Source: Doryteuthis pealeii (taxonomy: Eukaryota > Mollusca > Cephalopoda > Myopsida > Loliginidae). From it: 64,000 nucleotides of DNA. Location of the stretch: NCBI GenBank assembly GCA_023376005.1, contig CM042138.1:93551046-93615045 (forward strand), given 5' to 3'. Positions 38,431-49,235 of the stretch are shown one piece after another (position 1 is the first letter of the stretch; each line of letters opens with the position of its first letter). The position numbers and the translations under genes were made by a program. Below the pieces are notes generated by a model. That model was not told the origin of the DNA. It worked only from the letters and a program-made list of their open reading frames with translations, and did not search any database.

Positions 38431-39090
38431 AGTATTATTTGGACTATTGTCCTCATCTTCATTGTTATCTTTACAGCGTTTCGGCTGATGAGCCCTCCGG
38501 CCTTCTTTAGGTATTTCTTGTCGGACTCGGGAACCTTCTTTTCAGACGCGGGAAACTTTTCTTCATAATCGGGAGCCATCATGGAACTTTGAACCTAAAC
38601 CTTTGTTTTTAATCTAATCTAGCCTTTTTAATTAAAAAAAAATCATACATAAGTGAATAGGTAGATATTCTAGGCAAAACAAACATTAGGTTTATAAGTT
38701 CCCAAAAATTTACATTGTATTGTCCAATTGGACACATAGACTAGAGGATAAATGTGTTAGATTAAGACAGTTCTAAATGACAGTTATCTCTAGATATAGG
38801 TTCAATCCTGGTCAGGGGCAGCAGTAACATAGAATAATCATTAACACAGCTATGGTTAGTGGAATGAGAATAGGATACCCCGTGGACTGAATAAAGGATT
38901 AGGTTCAAAGTTCCGTGATGGCTCCTGATTACGACAAGAAGGTTCCCAATTCCAAAAAGAAGGTTCCCGAGTCCGATAGTCCCGAGTCCAACAAGAAATA
39001 CCTAAATAAGGCCGGAGGGCACATCGGCCGAAACGTTGTACAGATAACAATGAATATGAGGATAATAGTCCGAATAATCCAGATAATACT
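38431..39090. repeat. Inverted repeat with decayed hammerhead-like ends
   Basis: Left arm about 38431-38594 and right arm about 38898-39090 match in reverse complement (GGTTCAAAGTTCC, CCCGAGTCCGA, CCTAAATAAGGCCGGAGGGC, GAAACG). The right arm is open as MAPDYDKKVPNSKKKVPESD. The CCGAAACGTTGTA tail recalls other hammerhead motifs in the window, but no CTGATGA precedes it. Penelope-like origin is inferred. Confidence 0.5.
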
Positions 39091-39799
39091 AATTATCAAG
39101 CCTCATCTAAAAAAAATTTCGAGAAATATAAAGAATAATTTTATCATAGAATAAAACAACTAATTTTGTCATCATCAAAAAATATTTTGTGTGTGTTTCT
39201 TGTGTCTGTGTCTTTTTCGTATCCTTTGTTTTCATCTTTCTTCCTTTTCTACGAAATCCTGTTTATTTTGGGGTAAATTTCTTAGTCATTCTGGGGGGTG
39301 ACGAGGGTGACAGGGAGCCAGAATTATTAAAGATTTTTCTTCCACTTTGTTGAACTTTATTTCTCATAGTTCCGATGGGAATTGTTGCATCATTTAAAAG
39401 CAAAATTCCTTAATTTCAGTTAATATTGGGTTGGGACATAATTATTGTGGCTTTGTTCAACGAATTTATTCAACATTAACGTTAAATAACAATTGGCGAT
39501 TTTATCAATTTTATTAATTTGTTTTATAAAAATAATCCTCTCTTTTCAGAATTTCCCCCAATTCTTTACACTGCTGCTAGCCTGGGCGGAAGTCACGTTA
39601 CCTTGTGGGATTTCTGATAGAACCCAAAGGGGCTATTACATTATGGGATATCTAATAGATATTGGTCCCTACGTAGTTGTTTCCATTACACTGTCCAAGT
39701 TAAATGATTAAATTTCTGGGTCTGTCTTAAAGAGGAAAAGTAATATGCCTAACTGATTGGCGCAACAGATACACTTAGCATATACAAAGTGTGTCAAAA

Positions 39800-40615
39800 A
39801 TGTATCGAGATTTTTGGACTTTTTAACACAATGTGTATTCTGAAAAAATGTCGTCCGATTCATTGTTCATTTCTTGGTAAATGCAGCTTAAAATTCAGTA
39901 CTTTTTTACACACTTTGTATTCTGAAAAAAATAACCTTCCATTCATTGTTCATTTTTATCTTGGTAAATACAGCTTCAAACTCGGCCCTTTTATTACACG
40001 CCTTGTATTCTGAAAAGAAGTAACGTTCCATTCGTTGTTCATTTTTATCTTGGTAAATACAGCTTCAAGCCCGGCACTTTTATTACACACTTTGTATTCT
40101 GAAAAAAATTAAAGTTCCATTTGTTGTTCATTTCTATCTTAGTAAATACAGCTTCAAACTCGGCACCTTTATGACACACCTTGTATTCTGAAGAAATTGA
40201 CGTTCCATTCATTGTTCCTTTCTATCTTGGTAAATACAGCTTCAAACTCGGCCCTTTTATTACACACCTTGTATTCTGAAAAAAACGTTCCATTCATTGT
40301 TCAATTCTATCTTGGTAAACACAGCTTAAAACACGACACTTTTACGACACACCTTGTATTCTGCAGAAAAAATTAACGTTCCATTCATTCTTCATTTCTA
40401 TCTTGGTAAATTCAGCTTAAAACTTGGCACTTTTATGACACACCTTGTATTCTGAAGAAAATGAACGTTCCATTCATTCTTCATTTCTATCTTGGTAAAT
40501 TCAGCTTAAAACTTGGCACTTTTATGATATACCTTTTATTGTGAAAAAATGAACGTTCCCTTCATTGTTCATTTCTATCTTGGTAAATACAGCTTCAAGC
40601 TCAGCACTTTTTGTA
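39800..40615 (+). repeat. ~92-bp tandem satellite, about 9 copies
   Basis: The unit contains CACCTTGTATTCTGAA, CGTTCCATTCATTGTTCATT and TATCTTGGTAAATACAGCTTC. Two more units lie at 49290-49490. Confidence 0.8.
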
Positions 40616-41043
40616 TGTCGTAAATGGAGAGCTCAGAGATAAAGGTCAATTGAAGACACTGGGACACTAAAAATCATTTTCATTCACCGACTGAATGTTA
40701 CCTTCGTGCTATGTTGATTAGCAAGCTAGTCTCAGAGCTGTAATAGCGAGTTCAATTCTCGCTTGATGGTCTACACTTGCGACCTTGATTTACATGTAAA
40801 ATGCCTACTAAGTCACTTTTCATTTTTGTCGCTTCTCTTATGAAATATAAGTTATTTTAAAAACTTTTTTCGCAAAAGCTTTTCTCCTGTCTATGACGTC
40901 AGGTCAAATTTAATGGAAAACACTAAAAAACAACATATTCATGGAGCCTATTTAAAGATTAGGGCTTCATTTCCCTATAATGTGTATCGCTACAATACAA
41001 GCTTACATGAAGCAAGAAAATAGTTAGACACATGTAAATATGA

Positions 41044-41088
<45 letters not shown>

Positions 41089-41265
41089 GTTGTTATGTAT
41101 CCAACGGGAGAAAATTAAATATTTTATAAAAAAGAAGGTCCGCAAAATGAATTTTGTTTTTCAAAAGTTATTTTTTATTTTACCTCAGCTACAGGTGTTT
41201 GAAATTTTCTAGTATCTTCTTCAGGCTTAATCTCAACGAAGATATTATAATGAAAAAGTAATATT

Positions 41266-41400
41266 GGGGCCACATAATAAAAAAGAAACATTGTGTCCAC
41301 ATAATGAAAAAGAAACATTGTGGCCACATTATTAAACAGAAACATTGTGGCCACATAATGAAAAAGAAACATTGTGGCCACATTATGAAAAAGAAAGTAA
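41266..41400. repeat. 27-bp tandem repeat, about 5 copies
   Basis: The unit is AAAGAAACATTGTGGCCACATTATGAA. It precedes a dispersed repeat (41400-41560) also found at 1150-1310. Confidence 0.7.
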
Positions 41401-42129
41401 AACAAAGAGTCCAAATAAATAAAAAATATCGTTGTTTATTTCACGATCGTAAAATCCAATAATCGGATTATTAAAAATATCAACAAATACGAAAATCGAA
41501 ATTTCATTTAAATATTCCAGAATCTGAAAATAGAAGAGAAAAATAGCAATATCAAATTAGTGTATATAAATTAGTCTTTGGATATAGTATGAATTTATGT
41601 ATTAAATCAAATCAAATATGATCACATATGCATAAACTAGCAAAAGTACCATGCGTTGCCCAGGATTTAAAAAAGTTAAAAATAAATCTATTCTCTATAT
41701 TTATATATAGATTGATAAGAATTATTTTTCTATATATTTTTGTTATTATCTTTTATTTTTATATATTCTTCTTTTTAAATTGTTTATTTTTATTATTCTT
41801 CTTCGTATCTTGTCTTTTATTTCTCGTTTATTTGCTTTGTATTATGGTTTATCATTTATTTTAAATCATTTTTAAATTTATATCTTATAAATCATCGATT
41901 CATATTCTTATTACTTCTTTTAGCCTTTTTTTATAGAAAATGGGGGTGGAGATAAAAGTTTTTTCAAACCCTTTCTGGACAAAAATTATTGAAGTATGGT
42001 ATTTGCTGGTCTCCACCAATTGTCCTTTATAAAAAGACGTGTGCTCGGTCGTTGTACAACAAACATACATACATACATACATACAGATAGATAGAAGATT
42101 CTTTTGATTATATATATATATGAATACTA

Positions 42130-42800
42130 GGGTGAGTCAAAGATTTTGCAATATGTTGGTACGTGCTAGTTTGTGGTGCGTATATCACGTGACCAAAGAA
42201 GTTTAAGCCGTGACAGGTTCTTGCTGTGATTTGTAGTATCATGGTAGTTGGTGCACTGACACATTCTGAATTACTTGATAATGCACGCGCCTCGCTGCCA
42301 CGCACAGGTTTGGCTTGGCAGTCATTTTTTATGGAGCCCCGATTTAAATTACTGCAAAGTTTGAAAATCACGCAGTTAGTCACTTTTCGGGACCATATGA
42401 CCTTTAGGCACCCCTTTTTGATCTCGATTAGGAAAGGACATGTTTTTCATTTACGCCGTCAATATCCGGTTGTTTTAACAGACGATTTTTAGATTTTTTT
42501 TTATTATAAAACTAACCACTGACCCTAACCCCTAACAAACAACCGGATATTGACGGTGTAAATGAAAAACATGTCCTTTCTTAATCGAGATCAAAAAGGG
42601 GTGCCTAATGTAATATGGTCCACTTTTGTACACAAAAAGAATGAAATCCATTGCCAGTTAACGGAATTGTATTGATAGTCATGCATAGATGTCAAAAACG
42701 ACCGCAAGTGGTGTTGGGTGTTTGCAACTACGACTATGTTCAACGCTTCATCAACGACACAACGGTCAACTGGTATTGACATGCAAAAATTGCCACAGCG
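42130..42800 (-). repeat. Dispersed repeat interrupted by the foldback MITE
   Basis: The two halves (42130-42389 and 42622-42800) are colinear with 3290-3560 once the MITE at 42390-42621 is removed. Confidence 0.5.
42390..42621. mobile_element. Foldback MITE, GGACCATATGACC ends
   Basis: Inverted arms of about 85 bp start GGACCATATGACCTTTAGGC and end in ATATCCGGTTGTT. The loop holds CCCTAACCCCTAAC. Flanks ACTTTTCG and ACTTTTGT suggest an 8-bp duplication. It splits a dispersed repeat also seen at 3290-3560. Confidence 0.72.
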
Positions 42801-42917
42801 CATATAAAAATGCTTCGACCAAAATAGAATTTATATAGAAAAATAGACACATCTTCAAACATTAAAATGATATAAAATCCTTGACAATGAACGATAAACG
42901 TTTCAGTGATTTATAAA

Positions 42918-43150
42918 TCGGTCTATCTTAGTTAGTAGGCATCCTCGTCGGAACCACGAGGTTCCGTGTTCGATACCGGGCCTCGGGAACTCTGCGCATC
43001 AGTAGCAAATTTTGGATCCGTGCGGTAAAGTGGAGCACTGATAGTATGTGTAGTTTTCCACCTCAGATATAGAAATAATCTCACTGGTCTAGCGCTAGTG
43101 AAAAAAGGGTGCGGATATTGATAATAGGCGACTCCATTTACTTTACTTTT
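42918..43150 (+). mobile_element. SINE A, diverged
   Basis: The head is altered (CGGTCTATCTTAGTTAGTAGG) but the B-box GTGTTCGATACCGG and the body remain. Lies about 225 bp beyond the 3' end of gene 2. Confidence 0.65.
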
Positions 43151-43374
43151 AGGATTACTCTCCTATTTTATGCTATCTTTTTTACATTCTAATAGTCTAT
43201 GTGAAAAACAAATCGAAAATGTGATATTTACTCGAGATATAATTATTAGATATAACGCATTCAATAATGAGTAATGCTTGCATCAGTATAAAACAAAATC
43301 ATACGTATATGATATATTTATATTGTTACCTACCTCTTGTAGCCATCATTCCAACTGTAACCATAACCCATTCA

Positions 43375-45534
43375 TCAGTGTGTTACCGAATGATGAGAGG
43401 TAGTACCAATATTCAATGGGACACCATATCCTCCGGTAAGACCTCCAAGACCATATCCTCCATAACTTCCGACAAGTCCTCCAAGACCATACCCTCCATA
43501 ACCTCCAAGGCCATATCCTCCATACCCTACTGGTGAGTGGACTCCATGTGACACAGTACTGATAGATGAGCCAGTTGGGTGATAGGATCCATATCCTCCG
43601 ACAAGACCTCCAAGACCATATCCTCCATAACTTCCAAGTCCTCCAAGACCATATCCTCCATAACCTCCAAGGCCATATCTTCCATACCCTACTGGTGAGT
43701 GGACTCCATGTGACACAGTACTGATAGATGAGCCAGTTGGTTGATAGGAACCATATCCTCTGACAAGACCCCCAAGACCATATCCTCCATAACTTCCAAG
43801 TCCTCCAAGACCATATCCTCCATAACCTCCAAGGCCATATCCTCCATACCCAACTGGTGAGTGGACTCCATGTGACACAGTACTGATAGATGAGCCAGTT
43901 GGGTGATAGGATCCATATCCTCCGACAAGACCCCCAAGACCATATCCTCCATAACTTCCAAGTCCTCCAAGACCATATCCTCCATAACGTCCAAGACCAT
44001 ATCCTCCATACCCTACTGGAGAGTGGACGCCATGTGAAACAGTACTGATAGATGAGCCAGTTGGGTGATAGGAACCATATCCTCGATAAGACCTCCAAGA
44101 CCATATCCTCCATAACTTCCGACAAGTCCTCCAAGGCCATATCCTCCATACCCTACTGGTGAGTGGACTCCATGTGACACAGTACTGATAGATGAGCCAG
44201 TTGGGTGATAGGAACCATATCCTCCGATAAGACCTCCAAGACCATATCCTCCATAACGTCCAAGACCATATCCTCCATACCCTACTGGAGAGTGGACTCC
44301 ATGTGACACAGTACTGATAGATGACCGAGTTGGGTGATAGGAACCATATCCTCCGACAAGACCTCCAAGGCCATATCCTCCATAAGCTCCAAGACCTCCA
44401 AGACCATATCCTCCATACCCTACTGGGGAGTGAACTCCATGTGATACAGTACTAATAGATGACCCAGTTGGGTGATAGGAACCATATCCTCCTACAATAC
44501 CTCCAAGGCCATATCCTCCATATGCTCCTAGGGCGGGAACTCCATGTGAGACAGTACTGACGGAAGTTCCAGTTGGGTGATAGGCACTATGTCCTCCAAC
44601 AATACCTCCAAGGCCATATCCTCCGTATGCTCCTATGGCGGGAACTCCATGAGACACAGTACTAACAGAAGATCTAGAGAGTCCCAATCCTCCATGAACA
44701 ACGGGGGCGTGAACACCATGTGAAACGGTACTGACGGAAGCTCCGACAGGAGCGTGTACACCATATCCAAGTCCATAACCACCCCATCCTCCAAGACCCC
44801 AACCCACAGAATGTGGTACACTGTGTGTTGTGTGGCTAACGGATGTTGCTGCTGGGAAGTGTGCACCATATCCTCCATAGAGACCTCCAAGACCAATACC
44901 TCCGTAAGGTACTGTGGGGTGAATGCCATGGGCAACAGTGCTCATTGCTTGACCAGCGGAAAGCCAACACCCCAGCCGCCATAAACAGGAGCATGGCTGA
45001 TTCCATGAGACACAGTGTTAATGGAAGCACCAGTTGGATAGGATGAAACATATCCACCAAGTCCACTGACGCCATAATCGGCATGAGGGATAGTATGTGT
45101 AACATGGCTAACAACTGGTCTTGGATAGACAATTCGGCGTGTTGCAACTGCTGGACGTCCAAAACTATATCCATGGTAGTGAACTGGTGACTGGGATACT
45201 TGTGCCCCATGGCCTCTGTAAATTCCACCAAAAGCCCATCCCACAGGAGGAAGAACGCTTCTTGACACAAACTTAAGGGGGGATTGTTGACTATAGCTTC
45301 CCCATCCATAGTATCCAACTGGGGAGTGAGCTGTGTGAGAAACTTGACTAACTGATGTGGGGTAGTGAAGACCATAAGTTCCAAGACCACCTAGGCCCTG
45401 CCCCCATCTACCAAGACTATAGCCCCAACCACCGTATGCAGGGTAATGTGTACCATGAGAAACAGTGCTGGCAGATCTTCCGTAATAAGAGGAGGGAAGA
45501 CCGTAGTAAGAACTGCCAAATCCACCCCAGGAAC
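43375..45534 (-). CDS. Suckerin-like gene 2, exon 4 (repeats, two frame breaks)
   Basis: The acceptor TTTGCAG ends at 45535. Frame 1 is open from 45534 to the stop at 44942. Frame 2 is open from 44945 to about 44086 and frame 3 from about 44083 to TGA 43377-43375. Compared with gene 1 it has an extra ~35-residue block (containing YGVSGLGGYVSSYPTGASIN) after SHVTHTIPHA. Toward the C-terminus there are about seven units of 140-165 bp carrying YHPTGSSISTVSHGVHSPVGYG and YGGYGLGGL. The C-terminus TTSHHSVTH matches gene 1. Confidence 0.8.
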
Positions 45535-46755
45535 CTGCAAAAGAAATATGTTTATTTCTTAAATATTTCAAGATGGTTTAAACAAAAACTATTAATAAGA
45601 AATAATTAGAAATCATCAATAACTTAACATTGGTTGACTTTATGGATTCCCTGTGTCAAAATGCTTTTATAAACCAATTTTTAGGAGTATGGAAGCTCTT
45701 GAACTCATTTTACACACAAAAATAGATTACAAAAAGTTGCCATTTCGGAGAGCTAAAATCGACATAACTCCACCAATTGAAAGCTCAAATTTTGGGGATC
45801 GTCTAACTTAGTTCACACCTGGACAAAATTTCAGAAAATTGAAGCGGGTGGGTGACATGGCCTGGATGATTTGACATGGAATTACCCATATATTAATCTT
45901 CTGTCCGTAATCATCATGCAACATCTGGATACATATTTTCCATTTCATCTTGGACGATTTGGACAGTCTCATTTTTAACCCTTGGATGCTGCCTAAATAT
46001 CCAATCAACCAACCAACCAATCAATTTTCTTCCGTATTATCATCATTACGGCCAATTACATAATCGGCCGGTTTAGCTCAGTCGGTAGAGCACTTGCCTA
46101 GGAATTGCAAGGTTCCTGGTTCGATACCAGCCCTCGCCAACTCAGCCTATGAGTAGCCCAGGGATCTGTGCAGTAAAGTGAGAAGCTGATGATAGGTATG
46201 ACGCTCCACCACAGACGTAAAAACTTTTCTAGCGCTAGTGAAAAGCGGATAGACTCCTCGTTGTCTGGTTGATATCGACATTAGGCTGGCCCGTTTACTT
46301 TACTTTTTTTTACATAAACGTTAGAGGTGATGAAAACCACCAATAAATTTCTCATCCCTACTGAGACAAAGGATAAAAAGTTTCAGGCGTCATCTTCGTT
46401 TTCGCTTTGGATTTAGGAACCAGGCAACTAATGTAGCACTCTCTCATTAAATCTTCTTTTTTTTCAGGAATTCCGATTAGAGTGCATTGTAACGACTTAC
46501 CACTATAGATTCCATTGGCAGAACTGCTGATTCCAAGCACTAAAATAAAAATTTAAAAAACTTGTTTCAGAATATTATAAAAAAACATATTGAAAAACAA
46601 GTAGAAGTACCCGGCAATGGTCGTGTAACTCTATTAGTTGTATAATGTAAGAGATAAAAATGTGTGAAGAAAATAATTGACATATATGAATTATATGTAT
46701 ATATGATTCATATATATGAGTTATAGGTAGTCTCTGACTCATTTAATTCCTTATG

Positions 46756-46809
<54 letters not shown>

Positions 46810-46876
46810 CACCGTGTTTTAAAGTTTCACGTCTTTTCAGTGTGGCTAAACTTAGCAACTACATCGGTTCGACTCC

Positions 46877-46910
<34 letters not shown>

Positions 46911-46914
46911 GGGG

Positions 46915-46968
<54 letters not shown>

Positions 46969-47927
46969 GAATTAAGTTTTTTTTTTCATTTTTCTTCAAT
47001 TTTAAGCCAATTGAAAATATTTGGTGTGTGATTAAAGAAATACAGTCTGGTAAGTTGTTTTCTAATGCAGATTCACTGTGAGAAGCAATTAACAATCAGT
47101 GAGAAGATATTTCTATTGAACAATGTAAGAAACTGACAGACAACATGTTTAAAAGGATTGCTTTGCTAAAAAAATCTCATGATAAATCTATCTCATATGA
47201 AAAAGGGCGTAATATGCATTATTAAGTGTAGGTTATTTCCTATAACTCCAACCTAAAAAAACTTACCACTCTGAATGTATTTTATAAATTATTTATTTAT
47301 TTATTGATATACTCGGAAAAAAGAAGACAGGTTTAGGGTTAGGGTTAGGATTTAGTGTTTAGGGTTAGTTTAATGGGAAAATAATGAGTTGATTAATGAA
47401 CAGATAAAATTAATTCAGAGTGATTCCCCTTCTTTTCGGTTGAAAATAACCTTAAGTGTCTTAGGTAAACTATTCTTCAACTTTCTGTATTCATGAGATG
47501 AGGCTTGTTATGAATATTTTTGAAATTTCTGTTTCAGAATAAGTAATTTTCTTCCAATTTAATTTTTCTATATCTAATCACATTTCTGTCAATAAGCCTG
47601 GTGGCATTTATGCTTCTTGGAGTGCCTTGCACTAGTGGTAATGATTCCAGGTCCGAAACCACGTTTGAACACCTAAATAGAGCCCGAGGTTACAGTGGCC
47701 TAAACATTGTATCTATACACAATAAAAATGAGGAATGGCAGAACGTCGCTTATGAGTTCGTCCTTATTTTTAATTAGACAATCCTGCTTCAAAATGTTAA
47801 TTCTTACATTCAGGAGAGCTGATAATCTCCAAATAATTATACAATGATTTTTTTAATATGAAATTATTTGTTAATTTAATATCAACTCACCGATAATCAA
47901 AGCCACAGCTAGTTGCATGGCTCCCAT
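43375..47927 (-). CDS. Suckerin-like protein, gene 2 (joined CDS, frame disrupted)
   Basis: Exons 47927-47891, 46539-46501 and 45534-43375, all GT-AG, with the same phases as gene 1. The signal peptide is MGAMQLAVALIIVLGISSSANG. The modular body resembles gene 1 but has a longer block of near-identical SISTVSHGVHSPVGYGGYG units. The large exon is not open throughout. An 11-nt insertion (44957-44967) leads to TGA at 44944-44942 after 222 residues, and one base is missing near 44083. The three segments total 2236 nt; subtracting 11 and adding 1 gives 2226, exactly 742 codons ending at the TGA homologous to that of gene 1. So this is a recently intact suckerin-like gene, a young pseudogene, a truncated-product allele, or an assembly with errors in repeats. 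The sequence alone cannot decide. Confidence 0.75.
44081..44086 (-). other. 1-nt deletion shifting the frame of gene 2
   Basis: Neighbouring repeat units read CATATCCTCCGATAAGACC on the plus strand (for example near 44220), while this unit reads CATATCCTCGATAAGACC. One C of a CC pair is missing. Upstream the frame reads GLGGLI and downstream GGYGSYHPTG once shifted. Confidence 0.8.
44957..44967 (-). other. 11-nt insertion shifting the frame of gene 2
   Basis: Plus-strand CGGAAAGCCAA interrupts GACCAG|CACCCCAGCC, which is uninterrupted in gene 1 near 4708-4716. Without it the frame reads GWGAGQAMSTVAHG, matching gene 1 GWGAGHAVSTVAHG. With it the frame gives GWGVGFPLVKQ and a stop. No GT-AG pair would remove exactly these bases. 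Confidence 0.8.
45535..46500 (-). other. Gene 2 intron between exons 3 and 4
   Basis: Holds an R3-type fragment (about 45885-46000) and a plus-strand SINE A (46064-46310). It lacks the Helitron present in the corresponding gene 1 intron. Confidence 0.6.
46064..46310 (+). mobile_element. SINE A (tRNA-headed)
   Basis: CGGCCGGTTTAGCTCAGTCGG head and the common body, in gene 2 intron before exon 4. Confidence 0.75.
46501..46539 (-). CDS. Suckerin-like gene 2, exon 3 (end of signal peptide)
   Basis: A 39-nt exon flanked by TTTTAG and GTAAGTCG. It encodes VLGISSSANGIYS with the split codons and is the same size and phase as gene 1 exon 3. Confidence 0.82.
46540..47890 (-). other. Gene 2 intron between exons 2 and 3
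   Basis: About 1.35 kb. Contains (AT)n at 46758-46805 and 46879-46907, (GT)n at 46915-46965, a decayed hammerhead-like motif (46801-46875) and a foldback element (47231-47451). 47455-47880 holds a possible Penelope-type fragment near 47640-47760 and nothing else I recognise. Confidence 0.6.
47231..47451. mobile_element. Foldback element, GGTTATTTCC ends, TTAGGG-like core
   Basis: Inverted ends start GGTTATTTCC/GGTTATTTTC and include CACTCTGAAT. The flanks are TTAAGTGTA and TTAAGTGTC (8 of 9 alike), a 9-bp duplication that would suit a Mutator-like element. The core has about five TTAGGG-like units followed by GTTAGTTTAATGG. Confidence 0.6.
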
Positions 47928-47947
47928 GATGTCCACGTATTAAGGAT
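47891..47947 (-). CDS. Suckerin-like gene 2, exon 2 (ATG, signal peptide)
   Basis: The acceptor TTTATCGACAG ends at 47948, ATG is at 47927-47925 and the donor GTGAGTTGA starts at 47890. Coding part MGAMQLAVALII plus one base; one Ile codon more than gene 1. The 20-nt 5' UTR portion (ATCCTTAATACGTGGACATC) differs slightly from gene 1. Confidence 0.82.
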
Positions 47948-48086
47948 CTGTCGATAAACAAAAAAGTGACATGATTTTAAAATCCTTTTTTTTTAAATTA
48001 TATATTACCAAGAAATTCGATCTTCATAAAAATATTCAGTTGGTGCTCATTTTCTTTCAACAAGTCTTAAATCATTAATATTATAT

Positions 48087-48342
48087 GGACCATATGACCT
48101 TTAGGCACCCCTTCCGCGATCTCGACTTGTGGGGACACTTTTCTCATTAAACACCGTTAAAATCCGGTTGTTTGTTTGGGTTAGGGCTAGGGGTTAGGGT
48201 TAGGGTTAGGGGTTAGTTTTATGATTTTTTTTAATCTCTAAAAATCATCTGTTAACAATTAACCGGATTTTGACGGTGTAAATGGAAAAAATGTCCCCAC
48301 GAATCGAGATCGCAAAAGGGGTGCTTAAAGGTCATATGGTCC
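48087..48342. mobile_element. Foldback MITE, GGACCATATGACC ends, perfect 8-bp duplication
   Basis: Arms start GGACCATATGACCTTTA. The flanks are TATTATAT (48079-48086 and 48343-48350), identical. The loop carries a TTAGGG-like array (about 48175-48225). The 8-bp duplication fits hAT-type transposition. It lies in gene 2 intron 1, about 140 bp from exon 2. Confidence 0.75.
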
Positions 48343-48774
48343 TATTATATTTTCTCAGAATGAATATAGATAGAAATTCGGAAATTGTTTAAACAGAAAA
48401 AAAAGCTAAAATAAAGAATTAAAAAATGAATAAAAGAGTTGTGGCTTCTATCACGGATACATATTTGTGTGTACACATCTTTATTTCTCCAAATATCTTT
48501 TTACAATGTTAACCCGCGCGCATGGGGAAGCAGAGACGGAGGCCGCGCCCTCCTCGTTCAGACCGCTTCTCTAAACTTACTAAATTCTAAATTCAGTTCC
48601 CCAGCATCGTTTGTTCACGTGACTCTCTAAGCCAATGAGAAGCCTAGTTCCAAGCTGAACTGGATTTAAGTCTGTTGCCATTAATTTTCTTCTGTTTGCG
48701 GCTATTTCAAATTACTCTACACTACCTACTAAAAATGATAGGCTATGCCAATCCATTTATCTAAACATTGATCG

Positions 48775-49235
48775 TTAGTTGGTTGGTTGGTTGGTAGGTT
48801 GATTAGATTTATGGCATGTCAACCCTTGGGTTATTTTATACCGAAGACGTTTTATTCATTCCTCACAACTAGATTGAGTTTAGTATGTTATCCAGGACAC
48901 TAAGACCGTAAGCCAACACCTTCTGGCACACATATGACAAAAAGAGTTTGAGGTTGCTATAGGAGCAATAGAGTCGGGAAAATCATATAGGTGCTTGGGT
49001 TTGACAAGACTACCCGATTAGCCAGAGGAGGCCTCTCCGACCACCTGTCTAGCCCAAGATCCAAATGGAGCGTTGCATATTATTGACTGACCAACCACCA
49101 GTATTCCGTCCTCTAATTATCACGTATTGCCACCCACGGTCAACAGACAGACCCACTAAGGGGGGGGGTCTTCCCCCTTTGCAGAGGGGCAATCGGCATA
49201 TTCTCAAGCCCCAACCGACAGGGTGTATCTAACAA
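48775..49235 (+). mobile_element. Dispersed repeat R1, long copy in gene 2 intron 1
   Basis: Starts with (TTGG)n and the ATGGCATGTCAACCC block. Runs through GAGGCCTCTCCGACCACCTG near 49030. Confidence 0.6.

Noticed and set aside
38480..38500. Hammerhead core on the plus strand (GGCTGATGAGCC)
   Set aside because: CTGATGA is present, but no GAAA follows with a stem II. The match arises from an arm of the inverted repeat.
43346..44149. Long minus-strand ORF rich in WRIWSW
   Set aside because: It is an off-frame reading of the GY-rich suckerin repeats. It appears whenever a GGATATGGT-type repeat is read one base off.
44942..44985. A micro-intron removing the 11-nt insertion of gene 2
   Set aside because: No GT-AG pair spaces correctly, and gene 1 has no intron there.
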